Shown: piece after piece, positions 35,160 to 44,074 of the stretch | How positions within the stretch are numbered: the stretch's first letter is position 1 | Layout: each line of letters begins with the position of its first letter | Source of the DNA: Pseudomonadota bacterium | Lineage (GTDB): Bacteria > Pseudomonadota > Gammaproteobacteria > Acidiferrobacterales > UBA6901 | Direction of reading: 5' to 3' | Assembly (NCBI GenBank): GCA_021785795.1 | Contig: JAJYEK010000013.1 | Coordinates: forward strand, 1 to 51,600 | DNA: 51,600 bases | Notes under the pieces: model-generated | The model's input: the letters and a program-made list of their open reading frames with translations, nothing else | What the model was told of the DNA's origin: nothing | Databases searched by the model: none | Program-made: the position numbers and the translations under genes

Positions 35160-36245
35160 CTATGCATCCGAGGCAGTGGGCCGGGGCTGCGCAGTCCGGT
35201 GCGACTTGCGCGGCAAGCCGGTGCCCAGGGCCAGGAACAGTTGTCGCAGCAGCCGATCCCGACGTGCCGCGAAGCGGCTCACCATAATGGTTGCTGCGAC
35301 ACTGCGACGCGTGATCTTGACCTGCCGCCCGGCGCTGAAATCGGGATGCCGGTGCAGCTTGCGCAAGGTGAGCACCGCCATGCCGATGGCCCACAGACAG
35401 AAGTTGCGTATGCCTTCTTCCTCGCGTGGAATCAGGAGCGTGTATTCCAGCGCCTCTTTCAGGCAACCGCGGGCTTCCGCAATCAACCGGTCCAGACCTT
35501 TGCCGAAGCCGCTGTGGTAGCGCCCTGGCTCCAGCCGGCTCAGATCGCAGCCGTGCTCCGTAAAAACATCGCGCGGAAGCCAGCAGGCGCCCCTGCGTCG
35601 GTCCTCCCAGATGTCCTTGAGGATATTGGTCATCTGGAGGCCCTGTCCGAAAGACACGGCGCGCACCATCAAGGCGTCTTCGTTGCGGGCGATCTCGGGC
35701 GAATAGTCGCAGAACAAGCGGGTGAGCATCCCCCCCACCACACCGGCCACGTAGTAGCAGTAGCGGGCGTGCTCATCGAGGTCCCTGAGACCGTGCAGGC
35801 TCTTGCGCTGCTGGAACTCCGCCATGCCCGAAGCCATGATCCGCACGCATTCCGTTATGGCGGCGCGCTGGGCCGGGGCAAAGCCATGCATGATGCGGAT
35901 CACGGCTGGAATGGCGCGCACCAGCGCGCGCTCATGGGCGGATGCGGTTGCCGAAAGCGCGGGAATCAGGCTGTCCACCCAGTGCTGGGGGTCCTCTTCG
36001 CCTTCCACCGCCCGCACGAAGCGCGCGTAGAATTCACGCTTGCCGGCCACCTCCAGGATGGTCTCGTCTTCTATGGTGTCGACGATCCGGCAGAGCAGGT
36101 AGGCATTGCCCACCACCCGAACCAAGGATCCCGGCAGTTGCGGTATGGTCAGCAAGAAAGTGCGCGAAACCCCGGCGAGCAGCTCATCCTGAAAGCGGTC
36201 GGCGTCGGCTGCGGCGTCGGCGGATTCAAGCTTCATGGCAAGCAC
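35160..36245 (-). CDS. sqs: Squalene synthase (single-enzyme type)
   Basis: A 361-residue trans-prenyltransferase that condenses two farnesyl diphosphates head to head. The first Asp-rich motif is DTIEDE at about 56-61, SRTFLLTIPQLPG lies before it, and the second Asp-rich motif is in LQMTNILKDIWEDRRRGACW. The C-terminal half (FCLWAIGMAVLTLRKLHRHP, VKITRRSVA) resembles eukaryotic-type squalene synthase more than HpnD. No HpnC or HpnE gene is present, so one enzyme probably does the whole step. A GTG at 36245 with AAGGGA seven bases upstream is preferred to the ATG at 36236. HpnD remains an alternative label. Confidence 0.85.
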   Translation of the reverse strand: MLAMKLESADAAADADRFQDELLAGVSRTFLLTIPQLPGSLVRVVGNAYLLCRIVDTIEDETILEVAGKREFYARFVRAVEGEEDPQHWVDSLIPALSATASAHERALVRAIPAVIRIMHGFAPAQRAAITECVRIMASGMAEFQQRKSLHGLRDLDEHARYCYYVAGVVGGMLTRLFCDYSPEIARNEDALMVRAVSFGQGLQMTNILKDIWEDRRRGACWLPRDVFTEHGCDLSRLEPGRYHSGFGKGLDRLIAEARGCLKEALEYTLLIPREEEGIRNFCLWAIGMAVLTLRKLHRHPDFSAGRQVKITRRSVAATIMVSRFAARRDRLLRQLFLALGTGLPRKSHRTAQPRPTASDA

Positions 36246-36293
36246 GGAGAATTCCCTTCCAGGTCTTGATGTCACCGCCTCGATTGCAACGGC

Positions 36294-36856
36294 TCACCGC
36301 CAGCCCCCATGCGCGGCGCTTCCGCCGCTGGGTGTGTCTTGCCCGTCCCTGCGCATGCGGTCCGGTATGGCGGCCAGTTTGTCTTGCGTATCCAGACCGT
36401 AGGCCGCGAGGAGCTCCTGGCGGCCGCCCCTGGACCGGCGAGCCGTCAAGCAGCCGCAGATTGAGTGCCGGGGTTCGGCTGCCGAGCAACAAAAGGGGCT
36501 CATTCAAGGCCGCTAAAAGATCGTGGGACTGCACCATCTCTATCCCCACAGTCTCATCCAGGGGTTTGACGAACGGCATGTTCACCGCCGCGGCATCCAG
36601 CACCTCACCTGCCCTCAGCGCGTATTTCAGCATAACGCCAAACGCGGGAAGCGCGACGCTCTGCCCGTGGCGGCAAACCGCAGCCCGCAGCAGGAGAACG
36701 CTCCTTCGGGATTGGCTTTCCATCAACGGCCGATCCTCCTCCGTTCCGGCATCCAGCCAGGGCGGGTGCGCGACCGTATTTCCGATTGATCTTGCGGTAT
36801 CCGCAGGGCCACTTCTTGCCGAAGCCGCCGCGCTGCGCAAGTTCGCACCTTGCCCC
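36294..36856 (-). pseudogene. dxs: Relic of 1-deoxy-D-xylulose-5-phosphate synthase (dxs), C-terminal part
   Basis: Between hpnH and sqs no intact gene fits, but two frames carry the C-terminal domain of DXS. One reads GQSVALPAFGVMLKYALRAG, EVLDAAAVNMPFVKPLDE and MVQSHDLLAALNE, matching the conserved segment V-N-x-R-F-V-K-P-L-D and the His-Asp-Leu that follows. The next frame continues GGRQELLAAYGLDTQDKLAA. The usual E-E-N-x-x-x-G-G-x-G-S stretch after HDLL is mutated, and the N-terminal two thirds, including the thiamine-diphosphate site, are missing. A weak piece VALRIPQ near 36800 recalls A-x-R-Y-P-R. The right-hand limit is uncertain. Confidence 0.75.
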
Positions 36857-36859
36857 ATC

Positions 36860-37969
36860 TCAGCGTTGCTCCGCGCCCTCGCGGCTGGCTGCCACGGGTA
36901 TGGATTCGACGCTTCGATATCGCATCGTCGGCTCCGGCACCATTTCGCCCTCTGTGCGCGGACCCCGCAAGTGGACCCAGAGTGCCTTGAGGGGATGGGC
37001 GACGGCGTCGTCCACCGCGGTGCCCTCGTAGCCGCAATGGGCCAAGCAGTTGTTGCAGGACGGGTGCCGGCCGGCGCCGTAACGGTCCCAGTCGGTTTCC
37101 TGCATGAGCGCCTGGAAGCTTCCGGCATACCCGCCTTCAGCCATCAGATAGCACGGACGTTGCCAGCCGAAGATATTGCGAGTGGGGTTGCTCCAGGGTG
37201 TACAGTGATAGTCCTGGTTGCCGGCGAGAAAATCCAGAAACAGGCTCGAATGATTGAGCGGCCAGCGATGCCGACGTTCCTTGCCGCGCTTCAATATTTC
37301 GCGGAACAGGCGCTTGCCCTGGCGGCGCTGAAGAAAAACGTCCTGGCGCGGCGCGCGCACATAATCGTAACCGGGCGAAACGGTGATGCCTTCCACGTCC
37401 AGGGCAGCGCAGAAATCAAAAAACTCGGCGACTTCATCGGGATTCTCGCCCTGAAACAGCGTGCAGTTGACGTTGACTCGGAAGCCGCGGCGGCACGCCT
37501 CGCGGATGGCTTCGACAGCGGTGTCGAATACGCCTGCGCGACAGACCGCGGCATCATGCCGCTCGCGCAAGCCATCGAGGTGGATTGAGAAAGTGAGATA
37601 GGGTGACGGGCTGTAGTCGGCGATCTTTTTCTTGAGCAGCAGCGCGTTGCTGCAGAGATAGACGAATTTCTTGCGCGCCACGATGCTGGCGACGATCCGG
37701 GGCATGTCCTTGTGGATCAGGGGTTCGCCGCCGGGGATGGATACGACCGGCGCATCGCATTCGTCCACCGCCGCAAGACATTCCTCCACGCTGAGACGTT
37801 TGCCCAGGATATGATCGGGGTAATCGATCTTGCCGCAGCCGGCGCAGGCGAGGTTGCACTGAAACAACGGCTCCAGCATGAGCACCAGCGGATAACGTCG
37901 CCGGCCACGCAGTTTCTGAAGGAGTATGTAGCGGGCAATTCGGTACTGCTGTCTCAGGGGGATGCTCAT
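36860..37969 (-). CDS. hpnH: HpnH, adenosylhopane synthase (radical SAM)
   Basis: A 369-residue radical SAM enzyme that adds the 5'-deoxyadenosyl group to hopene, the first step of side-chain building. Cluster ligands are Cys38, Cys42 and Cys45 in CNLACAGC, followed by VSIPGGEPLIH. A C-terminal cysteine cluster (CYLMAEGGYAGS, CNNCLAHCGYEGTAVDD) is the SPASM-like extension seen in HpnH. It overlaps ispH as ATGA and is followed by the dxs relic. Length agrees with the family. Confidence 0.96.
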   Translation of the reverse strand: MSIPLRQQYRIARYILLQKLRGRRRYPLVLMLEPLFQCNLACAGCGKIDYPDHILGKRLSVEECLAAVDECDAPVVSIPGGEPLIHKDMPRIVASIVARKKFVYLCSNALLLKKKIADYSPSPYLTFSIHLDGLRERHDAAVCRAGVFDTAVEAIREACRRGFRVNVNCTLFQGENPDEVAEFFDFCAALDVEGITVSPGYDYVRAPRQDVFLQRRQGKRLFREILKRGKERRHRWPLNHSSLFLDFLAGNQDYHCTPWSNPTRNIFGWQRPCYLMAEGGYAGSFQALMQETDWDRYGAGRHPSCNNCLAHCGYEGTAVDDAVAHPLKALWVHLRGPRTEGEMVPEPTMRYRSVESIPVAASREGAEQR

Positions 37970-38931
37970 GGCGGGCCAGGATCCTCAGCAAACAGCGCTG
38001 CGTCTTTTTTCTGGAGCAGGATGGCCGGCAGATTGAAGTTTACGCCTTCCGGCTCCGCAGCGAGTTGTCGCACCTCAATGTCCTCGATTTGGGCAAGCCT
38101 GTGCAGCACTTCCTGCACCAGACGCTCTGGGGTGGAGGCACCTGCGGTAACCCCCACCCGAACGCCTGCCGAAAACCAGGCGGGATTGAGTTCGCTGGCA
38201 TCCTGCACCAGGTAGGCAGGTATCCCGGACTGCTCGCCCACCTCGCGCAGGCGGTTGGAGTTGGAACTGTTTCTCGCTCCAACCACAAGCAGAAGCTCGG
38301 TTTCGTCGGCCAGCGCCCGCACCGCATTCTGCCGGTTTTGCGTAGCATAGCAAATGCCGTCCAGTTCGCGGCCGCGTATGGTCGGAAAACGCGTGCGCAG
38401 GGCCGCAATTACGTCCGGCGTATCGTCTATGCTGAGCGTGGTCTGGGTCACGTATGCCACGTGATCCGGGTCACCAACGTCTAGCCCCCAGACATCCTCC
38501 GGGGTGGACACGACATGCACCGGTCCCGGGATGCGCCCCCGGGTGCCTTCCACTTCCGGGTGGCCAGGGTGGCCTACGATGATGACCTCCGCGCCCTCGC
38601 GGCTGTACTTCTGCGCCTGCAGATGAACCTTGGCGACCAGCGGGCAGGTAGCATCAATCACGTCCAGATCCCTGGCACGTGCCTCTTCAACGCGCGCGGC
38701 GGAAACTCCGTGGGCGCTGAAAATGGTAACCGCTCCGGGCGGGATGGTGGAGAGATTTTCGGTAAAGACAACCCCGCGGGCGCGGAGATCGGCGACCACG
38801 TGCTGGTTGTGCACGATTTCGTGCAGCACGTATATGGGGGGGCCATACACCTCCAGGGCCTGTTCGACGATCTCGACGGCACGCACGACACCGGCACAAA
38901 AACCCCGCGGCTGGGCAAGCACGATCTCCAT
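37966..38931 (-). CDS. ispH: 4-hydroxy-3-methylbut-2-enyl diphosphate reductase
   Basis: First gene of the hopanoid operon, 321 residues. IspH makes isopentenyl and dimethylallyl diphosphate, the last step of the MEP pathway, with an iron-sulfur cluster held by Cys12 (GFCAGVVRAVEIVEQAL), the Cys in IDATCPLVAKVH and a third Cys in ELDGICYATQNRQNAV. Substrate residues LHEIVHNQHVV and VGARNSSNSNRL are present. The strong site AGGAGGG lies before the ATG. Its position at the head of the operon ties isoprenoid supply to hopanoid synthesis. Confidence 0.96.
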   Translation of the reverse strand: MEIVLAQPRGFCAGVVRAVEIVEQALEVYGPPIYVLHEIVHNQHVVADLRARGVVFTENLSTIPPGAVTIFSAHGVSAARVEEARARDLDVIDATCPLVAKVHLQAQKYSREGAEVIIVGHPGHPEVEGTRGRIPGPVHVVSTPEDVWGLDVGDPDHVAYVTQTTLSIDDTPDVIAALRTRFPTIRGRELDGICYATQNRQNAVRALADETELLLVVGARNSSNSNRLREVGEQSGIPAYLVQDASELNPAWFSAGVRVGVTAGASTPERLVQEVLHRLAQIEDIEVRQLAAEPEGVNFNLPAILLQKKDAALFAEDPGPP

Positions 38932-40012
38932 TTCTTTCCCTCCTTACTTGCGGGGCGGCCGCGTCATTCGCCTGGCCATTATGCGGTCTAGCGGCATCAG
39001 TATGGGAGCGGCCTCAGACATCGCCCCCTTGGACCCAAAGGCATGAGGCGCCGTTGTGACGTTTCCGATCCGGCAAATGTTCAATCCATCCACACGGTTG
39101 CCGGGGAGCGTTGTGGATATCTGCGGTCGGACGCCTGAAGCCCGACCCATAGAGCCGCCCGCGAATTGCGGCAGGCTGCGTTATTCGGTATGAAGCCGGG
39201 CACCACACCGCTGCTGCGGATGCCTGGGCAGCTGAGTTAGGCAAGCCCTGCCCCCGTCCATTTCCTCAGACATCCCATTTTAGAATACAACGTGAAAATT
39301 TGGTTCCTGGCGGGAAGCTGGCGAAGTTCGGTGCCCTATGCACGGAACGATGAGGCCTGTTTCCCCGACGGGCGAACCAAGCAGCAATCAACCTCGAAAT
39401 TGCATTGAACCACATGGACACAGAGAAAGAAACTAACGACTTGCATGGCCACGCAAGTCGCCCGAGGGCTGACCGGTGTTGCGGCCCAACGCTTTGTTTC
39501 TTTTGTGCTTATCTGGTTGTGGTTCAACGACACCATTTACGTGGCACGGGCGACAATTGCCGAAGACCAGGAGCGAGCACCGTGTCCGATGCCAGAGCGG
39601 GGGAGATTTTCCGTTCCCGCGCTCAGAACCGGAGTTCAGCGTCTGTTCCGAGACAAGGCGGCGTGTGCAGTTTGCCTTGGAGTACCCGATGAAGAGCCGG
39701 GCGCGCATTGCGTAACGGCCACCGATCCGCACTGATTCACCAGGCGTCCAGCCGTGCTCCGATCCGGCATTGCCAATGCGGCAGCCGCCTCACGGCAGGC
39801 ACGGTCAGCCAACGCCACGTCCGGGCTGAACCGGTCTTGCGCCACTTAGGCCCGGCGGGTAAGGTAACCGTGGCCACCGGCTGACCCCAGCACCCGATGC
39901 ACTTATGGCCGTGGTGCCAGACATTCCGACAGATGCTATGCGTATGCATGCGGCCGGTGCAATTCCTGGATTCGAAGCGCGCACATGCTTTGCGCCGGCT
40001 CCGGAGCGAGAA
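38932..40012. other. Gene-poor region of about 1.1 kb with a palindromic element
   Basis: No gene is supported. A 70-codon minus frame at 39737-39949 with a C-I-G-C motif and many Trp residues (WRKTGSARTWRWLTVPAVRR) has fair codon use but no ribosome site or known family, so it stays unproven. A competing frame overlaps it. The operon promoter for ispH should lie in 38940-39250. The element at 39405-39527 is listed separately. Confidence 0.4.
39405..39527. repeat. Long palindromic intergenic element
   Basis: The left arm starts TTGAACCACA and runs to CACAGAGAAAGAAAC; the right arm is its imperfect reverse complement ending TGTGGTTCAA. Ten bases at each tip pair perfectly, and CACA..AAGAAAC pairs again after an internal loop. 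Within lies a perfect 8-base stem, CGACTTGC (39437-39444) with GCAAGTCG (39453-39460). It resembles widespread 'ACCACAGAGACACAGAG' intergenic repeats known from environmental proteobacteria, from memory. Confidence 0.65.
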
Positions 40013-40621
40013 TCAGTGTCCCGGCGGACCGGCTTGAAACCACCAATGCGGCGATGAGTCCACAATCTGCGCCATCTTCGTGTAACCGGCGCTTCCCGGG
40101 TGTGCGCCGTCACGTTTCAGAATTTCATTCCTATAGGCTTTATCCGCTGCCAGCGGCGTGAAGAGATCGATGTATGACACGCCTTGGGCATCGGCCTCTC
40201 GGGCAAATGCCCCCGTCAGTGCCTTGATTCTCTCGTTCCAGCCATCGTCGCTGACCGGCGGCGGGCCGACGATAAGCGCGGCGTAGCGGCGTGCCTTGCA
40301 CAGAATGTCGCGGAAATTCGCGCTGGACTCTTCGATATCGACGCGAACCCTGCCATTCTCGATTGCCGCATCACTAACACCGGCCGAAAGAACCATGCGG
40401 CCATCGCAGGAGGCGGGCAACCGTAGGGCACATTCCCGCTCCCAGCGCAGCAGTATGTCCCGAGTCGTATCGCGCCGGATGCCGAGGTTATAACAAGTCA
40501 AGGCGGCGCCTCGGATCGCCGCCGCAGCGCACAGGCGCCCTGCCCAGCCTAGAGCGGCTTCGTCCCCGGTGCCATTGACGAAGGAATCCCCCACGAAACA
40601 GATTCTGACATCGCGGATCAT
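40013..40621 (-). CDS. SGNH/GDSL-type hydrolase
   Basis: A 202-residue esterase-fold protein from MIRDVRICFVGDSFVNGTGD. Block I carries the catalytic Ser in GDSFVNG, block III is VLSAGVSDAAIENGRVRVDI (variant of GxND), and block V is DGAHPGSAGYTKMAQIV with the catalytic Asp and His. No signal peptide is present, so it acts in the cytoplasm; the substrate is unknown (acyl ester or thioester). An upstream in-frame extension of 40 codons lacks a ribosome site. It lies downstream of dsbA on the same strand with a 129-base gap. Confidence 0.88.
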   Translation of the reverse strand: MIRDVRICFVGDSFVNGTGDEAALGWAGRLCAAAAIRGAALTCYNLGIRRDTTRDILLRWERECALRLPASCDGRMVLSAGVSDAAIENGRVRVDIEESSANFRDILCKARRYAALIVGPPPVSDDGWNERIKALTGAFAREADAQGVSYIDLFTPLAADKAYRNEILKRDGAHPGSAGYTKMAQIVDSSPHWWFQAGPPGH

Positions 40622-40750
40622 TGCGCGCTTGCCGGCGCCATTACCGTCCCTGCTCGCAAACCGGCGCATGGCCGGGCGCCTGAACCCGACATGCGGTCCG
40701 GACATCTCCACCGCCCGGATCGATGCGCATACGGGATCCACGCCACAGGC

Positions 40751-41392
40751 CTACTTCACCGTACCGGGGCGGGCGTGGGCGGTCGCCGACTTCTTTATGA
40801 GATAGGCAACAATCCGCAGGCAGCGCCGCTCGCCACCCGCAATCGACGGATTGGTCATATACCGGCCATCAACCACAAATGTAGGCACCGAGTCGATACC
40901 ATAAGGCACCTCCATGGCTTGGGTGCGACGCACATCGGCGTTGACGCTGAAGGAGTTGTACGTGTTCAGGGCCGTTTGCCTGCTGATGCCGTATTTGGCC
41001 AGAAATGCTGCAACGTCGTTGGCATTGTTCATATCCTGATGCTCGACATGGATCGCGCGGAAGAATGCGTAATGCACCTTGTTGGTGATGCCCAGAGCCT
41101 GGAAGGTGAAAAAGGCGCGCGCCGCCGGCGCCCAGGCCGGATTGAACACGGCGGGCGTACGCACGAATTTCGCATCGCTCGGCAGGGTTCTGAGCCACTT
41201 CTCCAGGATCGGCTCCATATGGAAACAGTGCGGGCAGCCGTACCAGAAGAATTCGCGGACCTCGATCTTGGGGCCGGTGACTACGGGTTGCTGCGGAATC
41301 ACCCTGTAGTCTATGTCCCGCATGTAATTCGCGTACCCGATTCCGGGGACAACAACCGCCAGCAGAAACAACAGCCGGAGCACTCTTTTCAT
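40751..41392 (-). CDS. dsbA: Thiol:disulfide oxidoreductase DsbA
   Basis: A periplasmic disulfide-forming enzyme of 213 residues. The signal peptide is MKRVLRLLFLLAVVVPGIGY with cleavage after YA. The redox site is Cys53-Pro-His-Cys56 in FFWYGCPHCFHMEP, and the cis-proline is in SVPTFVVDGRYM. A helical insert lies between (residues 85-150). It introduces disulfides into exported proteins with DsbB. The ATG has GGAGGAAATTCC-type purine sequence upstream. The region before it is shared with the divergent cyclic-nucleotide-binding gene. Confidence 0.95.
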   Translation of the reverse strand: MKRVLRLLFLLAVVVPGIGYANYMRDIDYRVIPQQPVVTGPKIEVREFFWYGCPHCFHMEPILEKWLRTLPSDAKFVRTPAVFNPAWAPAARAFFTFQALGITNKVHYAFFRAIHVEHQDMNNANDVAAFLAKYGISRQTALNTYNSFSVNADVRRTQAMEVPYGIDSVPTFVVDGRYMTNPSIAGGERRCLRIVAYLIKKSATAHARPGTVK

Positions 41393-41472
41393 TGTGGAAT
41401 TTCCTCCTGTCCTGTTTTCAACCAGACCGCGGGAGGTTAGTGAAAAATCGCCCGCCTTGCAACGGCTGCTTT

Positions 41473-41501
41473 TTGTTTTCGGTGGTAAATTTCAGTATGC
41501 T
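41473..41501 (+). promoter_or_regulatory. Candidate sigma-70 promoter of the cyclic-nucleotide-binding gene
   Basis: TTGTTT and TATGCT are separated by 17 bases; the -10 box ends 38 bases before the GTG start. Both hexamers match the consensus only in part. Confidence 0.4.
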
Positions 41502-41539
41502 AAACGCCAACGCCGCTGGTATTGCGCAAGGGCCTTTCC

Positions 41540-42031
41540 GTGACGAATACTTCGAAGATCGAGCTGACGCAATTTCTCAACCAACAGTACCTGTGTGAAT
41601 CTCTGACGGTGCGGGAAATAGAGACGCTGCTCGATTTTACCGAACTCACCCACTTTGTCCGTGGCCAAATAATTGCCGACGTGGGCGAGGTCGGAGAAGC
41701 GCTTTTTTTCGTGATCAAGGGCGAGGCCGCTCTCTACTATGACGATCGCGGCACGGAACACGAGATCGGCCGGGTCGGCGAGGGCGAACTGATGGGCGAA
41801 ATGTCCTTTTTTGATCGCGAGCCGCGCTCGGCGCGCATTCGCGCACGCGCCGATGATACGCAGATCCTAGTGTTGACACGCACGATGTACGACCGCCTGA
41901 GGGTCGAACACCCCTATATTGCGGTAAACCTGCTGGAGCATGCGATCATCAGCCTGGACCACCTGTTCCGCCGCCTGTCCAATGACATAGCAACGTTCTC
42001 GCGCTACATTTTCGGGGTCGGAAAAAAATGA
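41540..42031 (+). CDS. Cyclic-nucleotide-binding-domain protein
   Basis: A 163-residue single-domain protein. Residues 20-135 form the cNMP-binding beta-barrel with GEVGEALFFVIKGEAALYYD and the phosphate-binding cassette GEMSFFDREPRSARIRA, where the Glu and the Arg that normally contact cyclic nucleotide are kept. A C-terminal helix (LLEHAIISLDHLFRRLSNDI) may dimerise. There is no helix-turn-helix, so it is not a CRP-type DNA binder but a stand-alone sensor or partner protein. The GTG at 41540 with AAGGG eight bases upstream is chosen over a TTG at 41522. Confidence 0.88.
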   Translation: MTNTSKIELTQFLNQQYLCESLTVREIETLLDFTELTHFVRGQIIADVGEVGEALFFVIKGEAALYYDDRGTEHEIGRVGEGELMGEMSFFDREPRSARIRARADDTQILVLTRTMYDRLRVEHPYIAVNLLEHAIISLDHLFRRLSNDIATFSRYIFGVGKK

Positions 42032-42036
42032 ACCAT

Positions 42037-42059
42037 GACGGCGCTCAGAGGGCGCCGTC
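42037..42059. terminator. Hairpin between convergent genes
   Basis: GACGGCGC and GCGCCGTC pair perfectly around a 7-base loop just after the cyclic-nucleotide-binding gene. The ubiX stop lies in the loop. No T-run follows, so termination efficiency is uncertain. Confidence 0.5.
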
Positions 42060-42677
42060 TTCCGCCCATGGCGGCACGAGGCTTTGCCTTATCCCCAAGT
42101 GGTCGAGCACCCGAGCAACCACGAAGTCCACGAGATCGGATATGCCGCGCGGCTGGTGGTAAAACCCCGGACTCGCAGGAAGGATCAGGGCGCCTAGCCG
42201 CGCCAGCTTGAGCATGTTCTCAAGATGGATTGCCGACAACGGCATTTCCCGTACCACCAAGATAAGCTTGCGCTGCTCTTTCAGGGCAACGTCGGCAGCG
42301 CGCTCGATCAAGTTGTCGCTGGCGCCATTGGCGATGGCAGACAGTGTCCCGCTGGTACAGGGGCACACTACCATTGCCCGTGGCGCGCTGGAGCCGCTCG
42401 CCGGAGGCGAATGCCACTGGTCGCGCGCCAGAACGTGGAGCTGCCCGGGAGTCGCCTGATAGCGCTCTGCCAGGTAACCCTGCATCTCCGCCGGACGTCC
42501 CGGAAGCCGCAGGTCGGTTTCCTCGGCAATCACAACCAGGGCTGGCGCCGAAACCATCAGATAGACAGTCTTCCCCGCCGCGATCAGACATTCGAGGAGA
42601 CGCAGTCCATATAGCGCCCCGGAGGCTCCGGTCATCGCCAGCGCTATGGCGTCAGATTCGGGGGGGTCGGCGCTCAT
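42045..42677 (-). CDS. ubiX: Flavin prenyltransferase UbiX
   Basis: A 210-residue enzyme that makes prenylated FMN, the cofactor of the UbiD decarboxylase in ubiquinone synthesis. Family marks are [18 protein letters not shown] (FMN binding), [40 protein letters not shown] and [20 protein letters not shown], then [12 protein letters not shown]. It overlaps mpl by four bases (ATGA), as in many gammaproteobacteria. ubiK elsewhere in the window supports an aerobic ubiquinone pathway. Confidence 0.96.
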   Translation of the reverse strand: MSADPPESDAIALAMTGASGALYGLRLLECLIAAGKTVYLMVSAPALVVIAEETDLRLPGRPAEMQGYLAERYQATPGQLHVLARDQWHSPPASGSSAPRAMVVCPCTSGTLSAIANGASDNLIERAADVALKEQRKLILVVREMPLSAIHLENMLKLARLGALILPASPGFYHQPRGISDLVDFVVARVLDHLGIRQSLVPPWAEDGAL

Positions 42678-44074
42678 TTTCCGACCTGCCGGAGGCGGTC
42701 CAGAAGCCGCTGATGGAGGTTGTCGAAGCTGCCGTTGCTCATCACCAGCACATGGTCTTCGGGTTGCAGTTCGCCAGCGAGAACAGTGACTATATCTTCG
42801 GTTGATCCGAACACGCGGGCGCGCGTTCCACTGTCACCCGCGCCGCCTTGCGGCGGCCGATGCCGGTTCAGCTCCGCCGCGACCGTCTGCAGGTCCCACT
42901 TGAGGTCAGCGCTCTGATACAGCAATACCCTGTCCGCTGCATCCAGGGCCGGCGCGAGCTGGCTGCGGTGAACGCCCAGACGCATTGTGTTGGAGCGCGC
43001 CTCCAGGACAGCGATGAGGCGCTGCGACCCGATGTGGGCCCGCAGCGCACCGATGGTCGCCGCAATGGCGGTGGGATGGTGGGCAAAGTCATCGTAGACG
43101 GTAACCCCCATGGCTGTGCCCCGCACCTCGAGACGCCGCCTGACATTGCGGAAACCAGCCAGCGCCTCCAGCGCGACCTGCGGCGGCACGCCGGCATGAC
43201 GGGCAGCCGCAATGGCGGCCTGCGCGTTCAGCACGTTGTGCATCCCCATCAGCGGCCATGACGCAACGCCCAGCTCCGCCTCTGCGAACCGCAGCTGAAA
43301 CCGGCCACCGTCGCCTTGGAGTAGGCGCGCATTCCAGCCTTGCGGGACGTTGAAACGCTCCACCGGGGTCCAGGTCCCGAGATCGAGAGTGGCCTGCAGG
43401 TTCGGATCGGCGCCGTTGATAATAAGCAGCCCGTTGCCTGGGACCGTTCGGATCAGATGGTGAAACTGGAGCTTGATCGCCTCTAGGTCCGGAAAAATGT
43501 CAGCGTGGTCATATTCGAGGTTGTTCAGTACTGCCGTGCGCGGACGGTAGTGGACGAACTTGGAGCGCTTGTCGAAGAAGGCGGTATCGTACTCGTCCGC
43601 CTCGACGACGAAAAACGCCGAGGATCCCAGGCGCGCGGAAACTCCGAAATTCTCCGGCACCCCGCCGATGAGAAAGCCCGGCGCCAGGCCGGCGCTCTCC
43701 AGAATCCATGCCAGCAGGCTCGTGGTGGTGGTTTTGCCGTGGGTACCGGCAATAGCCAGCACCCAGCGGCGCGCCAGCACATGTTCGGCCAGCCACTGTG
43801 CGCCCGAGGTGTATGGCAAGCCCCTGTCCAAAACCGCCTCGACTTCCGGGTTACCGCGCGACAGGGCATTGCCGATTACCACCAAATCCGGCGTCCTTTT
43901 CAGATTGGCGGGCCCGTAGCCGTCGAAAAGCTCGATGCCACGCTCCGCAAGCTGCGTGCTCATTGGCGGGTACACTTTCGAGTCCGATCCGGTCACGTCG
44001 TGCCCTAGCTCCCGCGCCAGGACTGCCAGTCCGCCCATGAAACTGCCACCCACACCGAGGATGTGGATATGCAT
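42674..44074 (-). CDS. mpl: UDP-N-acetylmuramate:tripeptide ligase Mpl
   Basis: A 466-residue Mur-family ligase from [20 protein letters not shown]. It recycles cell-wall tripeptide by joining it to UDP-N-acetylmuramate. The N-terminal Rossmann motif [11 protein letters not shown], the ATP loop [40 protein letters not shown] and the closing [10 protein letters not shown] are Mpl/MurC marks. The start at 44074 shares one base with the stop of the upstream membrane-protein gene (TGATG). A longer frame upstream is a shadow of that gene. Cytoplasmic. Confidence 0.96.
   Translation of the reverse strand: MHIHILGVGGSFMGGLAVLARELGHDVTGSDSKVYPPMSTQLAERGIELFDGYGPANLKRTPDLVVIGNALSRGNPEVEAVLDRGLPYTSGAQWLAEHVLARRWVLAIAGTHGKTTTTSLLAWILESAGLAPGFLIGGVPENFGVSARLGSSAFFVVEADEYDTAFFDKRSKFVHYRPRTAVLNNLEYDHADIFPDLEAIKLQFHHLIRTVPGNGLLIINGADPNLQATLDLGTWTPVERFNVPQGWNARLLQGDGGRFQLRFAEAELGVASWPLMGMHNVLNAQAAIAAARHAGVPPQVALEALAGFRNVRRRLEVRGTAMGVTVYDDFAHHPTAIAATIGALRAHIGSQRLIAVLEARSNTMRLGVHRSQLAPALDAADRVLLYQSADLKWDLQTVAAELNRHRPPQGGAGDSGTRARVFGSTEDIVTVLAGELQPEDHVLVMSNGSFDNLHQRLLDRLRQVGK

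Noticed and set aside
33721..35520. 599-codon plus-strand frame opposite shc and sqs
   Set aside because: It is antisense to two well-supported genes and has the Arg/Gly/His-rich composition of a shadow frame in GC-rich DNA.
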